From CAZEJK01 sp964512045 (GTDB lineage: Bacteria; Acidobacteriota; Thermoanaerobaculia; Thermoanaerobaculales; Sulfomarinibacteraceae), in the NCBI GenBank assembly GCA_964512045.1, contig CAZEJK010000290.1, forward strand, positions 1 through 6,329: a DNA stretch of 6,329 nt. The letters are read 5' to 3'. A program made the translations under genes and the position numbers. Below, piece after piece: positions 5,458 through 6,329 of this stretch. The number at the start of each line of letters is the position of its first letter. Within the stretch, counting starts at the first letter, position 1. The notes beneath the pieces are model-generated. The model was not told the DNA's origin. It did no database searches and was given only the letters and a program-made list of their open reading frames with translations.

Positions 5458-6329
5458 ATGTCCGGTCAAGGATCTGCTGGCAGGCGCGGCGAGGATGTTC
5501 GCTCCGACCTGCACGTCCTGTTCGAGCCGCGCGATAGCGGCGGAACCACCGTCGCTGTCGAATCGAAGGTTGCCGCCTACTACGGTCAGGCGATCGAAAC
5601 GCAGGCCCGTGAGGTCCTGGCGGCGTTCGGCATCGAGCATGGCGCTCTCACGATCACCGACCGCGGAGCGCTGCCGTTCGTGATCACCGCCCGCATCGCC
5701 ACGGCCGTGCGCCGATCCGGCATCGAGGCTCTGAGCCCGCCTCCAGGCCTGCGGGCAGCTCCCGTGCCGACCGACCGCGAGCGGTTGCGGCGGTCGCGGC
5801 TGTACCTCCCCGGCAACGAGCCGAAGTACATGGTCAACGCGGGACTCCACGGCGCCGACGCGGTCATCCTCGACCTCGAGGACTCCGTCCACCCGACGGA
5901 GAAGGACGCCGCTCGCGATCTCGTGCGCTCTGCGCTCGCCTCGCTGGAGCTCGGTTGTGCCGAGCGGATGGTCCGGATCAACCAGCTCCCTCTGGGGCTG
6001 GACGACCTGCAGGCCGTGCTCCCGGCGGCCCCGGACCTCATCTTGATCCCCAAGGTCGAGTCCGCCGACCAGGTCCGTGAGGTCTCCGCCGAGATCGACC
6101 GGATTGCCAGCACGCTGCGGTTCGACCGGCCGGTGTGGCTGATGCCGATCCTCGAGTCGGCCAGAGGCGTCGAGTCCGCATACGAGATCGCAACCGCCTC
6201 CGAGCGGGTGGTGGCCCTGACCATCGGGCTCGAGGATTACACTGCGGACCTGGGCGTGGTGAAGACTCCGTCCGGCGACGAGAGCCTGTATGCACGCCAG
6301 CGCCTGGTGAACGCCGCCCGCGCTGCCGG
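5458..6329 (+). CDS. citE: CitD-like acyl-carrier domain fused to CitE/HpcH-HpaI aldolase (citrate lyase beta-like), 3' end cut by window
   Basis: 290 codons to the window edge, frame intact. Residues about 14-87 resemble citrate lyase acyl-carrier protein CitD: SDLHVLFEPRDSGG, then SKVAAYYGQAIETQAREVL, then DRGALPFVITARIATAVRR. A Pro-rich linker (93-104) leads to a CitE-type TIM-barrel. It shows SRLYLPGNEPK (113-123), DLEDS (139-143), KDAAR (149-153), VRIN (R173), PKVES (E201), PILES (E233) and GLEDYTADLG (D260, D264). These are the substrate-arginine and Mg-carboxylate blocks of the CitE family, which cleaves (3S)-citryl-type thioesters to acetyl thioester and oxaloacetate. The barrel's C-terminal lid is beyond the window. 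In Klebsiella, CitD and CitE are separate proteins and the prosthetic group sits on Ser14 of GTLESSD. Here the matching stretch reads EDVRSD, so S16 is the only nearby serine and modification is uncertain. The gene probably shares a message with the upstream dehydrogenase, and a citF-like alpha subunit gene may follow outside the window. Cleavage of another acid (malyl-, citramalyl-) is possible. Confidence 0.88.
   Translation, partial: MSGQGSAGRRGEDVRSDLHVLFEPRDSGGTTVAVESKVAAYYGQAIETQAREVLAAFGIEHGALTITDRGALPFVITARIATAVRRSGIEALSPPPGLRAAPVPTDRERLRRSRLYLPGNEPKYMVNAGLHGADAVILDLEDSVHPTEKDAARDLVRSALASLELGCAERMVRINQLPLGLDDLQAVLPAAPDLILIPKVESADQVREVSAEIDRIASTLRFDRPVWLMPILESARGVESAYEIATASERVVALTIGLEDYTADLGVVKTPSGDESLYARQRLVNAARAA

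Noticed and set aside
4254..5459. Minus-strand 401-residue open frame over the dehydrogenase gene
   Set aside because: It is antisense to a full-length conserved dehydrogenase, and the Arg/His/Leu-rich translation shows no family motif.

Overview
The window is high-GC bacterial DNA (about two thirds G+C by eye) with ordinary, densely packed chromosomal genes. I see no tRNA, rRNA, transposon, CRISPR array or phage gene. High GC and two start codons that look leaderless fit Actinobacteria, Chloroflexi or Deinococcus-Thermus-like lineages. I cannot place it more closely. A run of exactly ten Ns at 3953-3962 shows this is a draft scaffold, probably from a metagenome or environmental assembly.

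Left block, minus strand: a glutamate dehydrogenase (1-896, C-terminus beyond the window) has a good sigma70-type promoter and Shine-Dalgarno site just upstream. Behind it lies a 568-residue polytopic membrane protein of GT-C/glycosyltransferase-39-like appearance (973-2679). Diverging from that, on the plus strand, is a family 4 (GT-B) glycosyltransferase (2724-3848). The two start codons are only 44 bases apart. Each has a -10-like hexamer exactly 6 bases before it and no ribosome-binding site, so both are probably read as leaderless mRNAs from face-to-face, overlapping promoters. The two transferases may serve the same envelope glycan. A further gene starts with an ATGA overlap at the end of the GT4 gene and is lost in the assembly gap after 36 codons.

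Right block, plus strand, after the gap: a short non-coding stretch with a candidate promoter and hairpin, then an isocitrate/isopropylmalate-type dehydrogenase (4200-5387) whose cofactor residues look NADP-type. After 70 bases with two tandem hairpins comes a citrate lyase-like protein (5458 to window end), which fuses a CitD-like acyl-carrier domain to a CitE/HpcH aldolase domain. These two genes look like one operon handling C6/C5 tricarboxylates: 2-oxoglutarate <-> isocitrate, and cleavage of citrate or a related acid. Glutamate dehydrogenase would connect to 2-oxoglutarate, but its linkage to this operon rests on the scaffold join.

The most interesting points are the symmetric leaderless divergent promoter, the CitD-CitE fusion that lacks the canonical GTLESSD prosthetic-group site, and the dehydrogenase with a mixed substrate pocket beside it.
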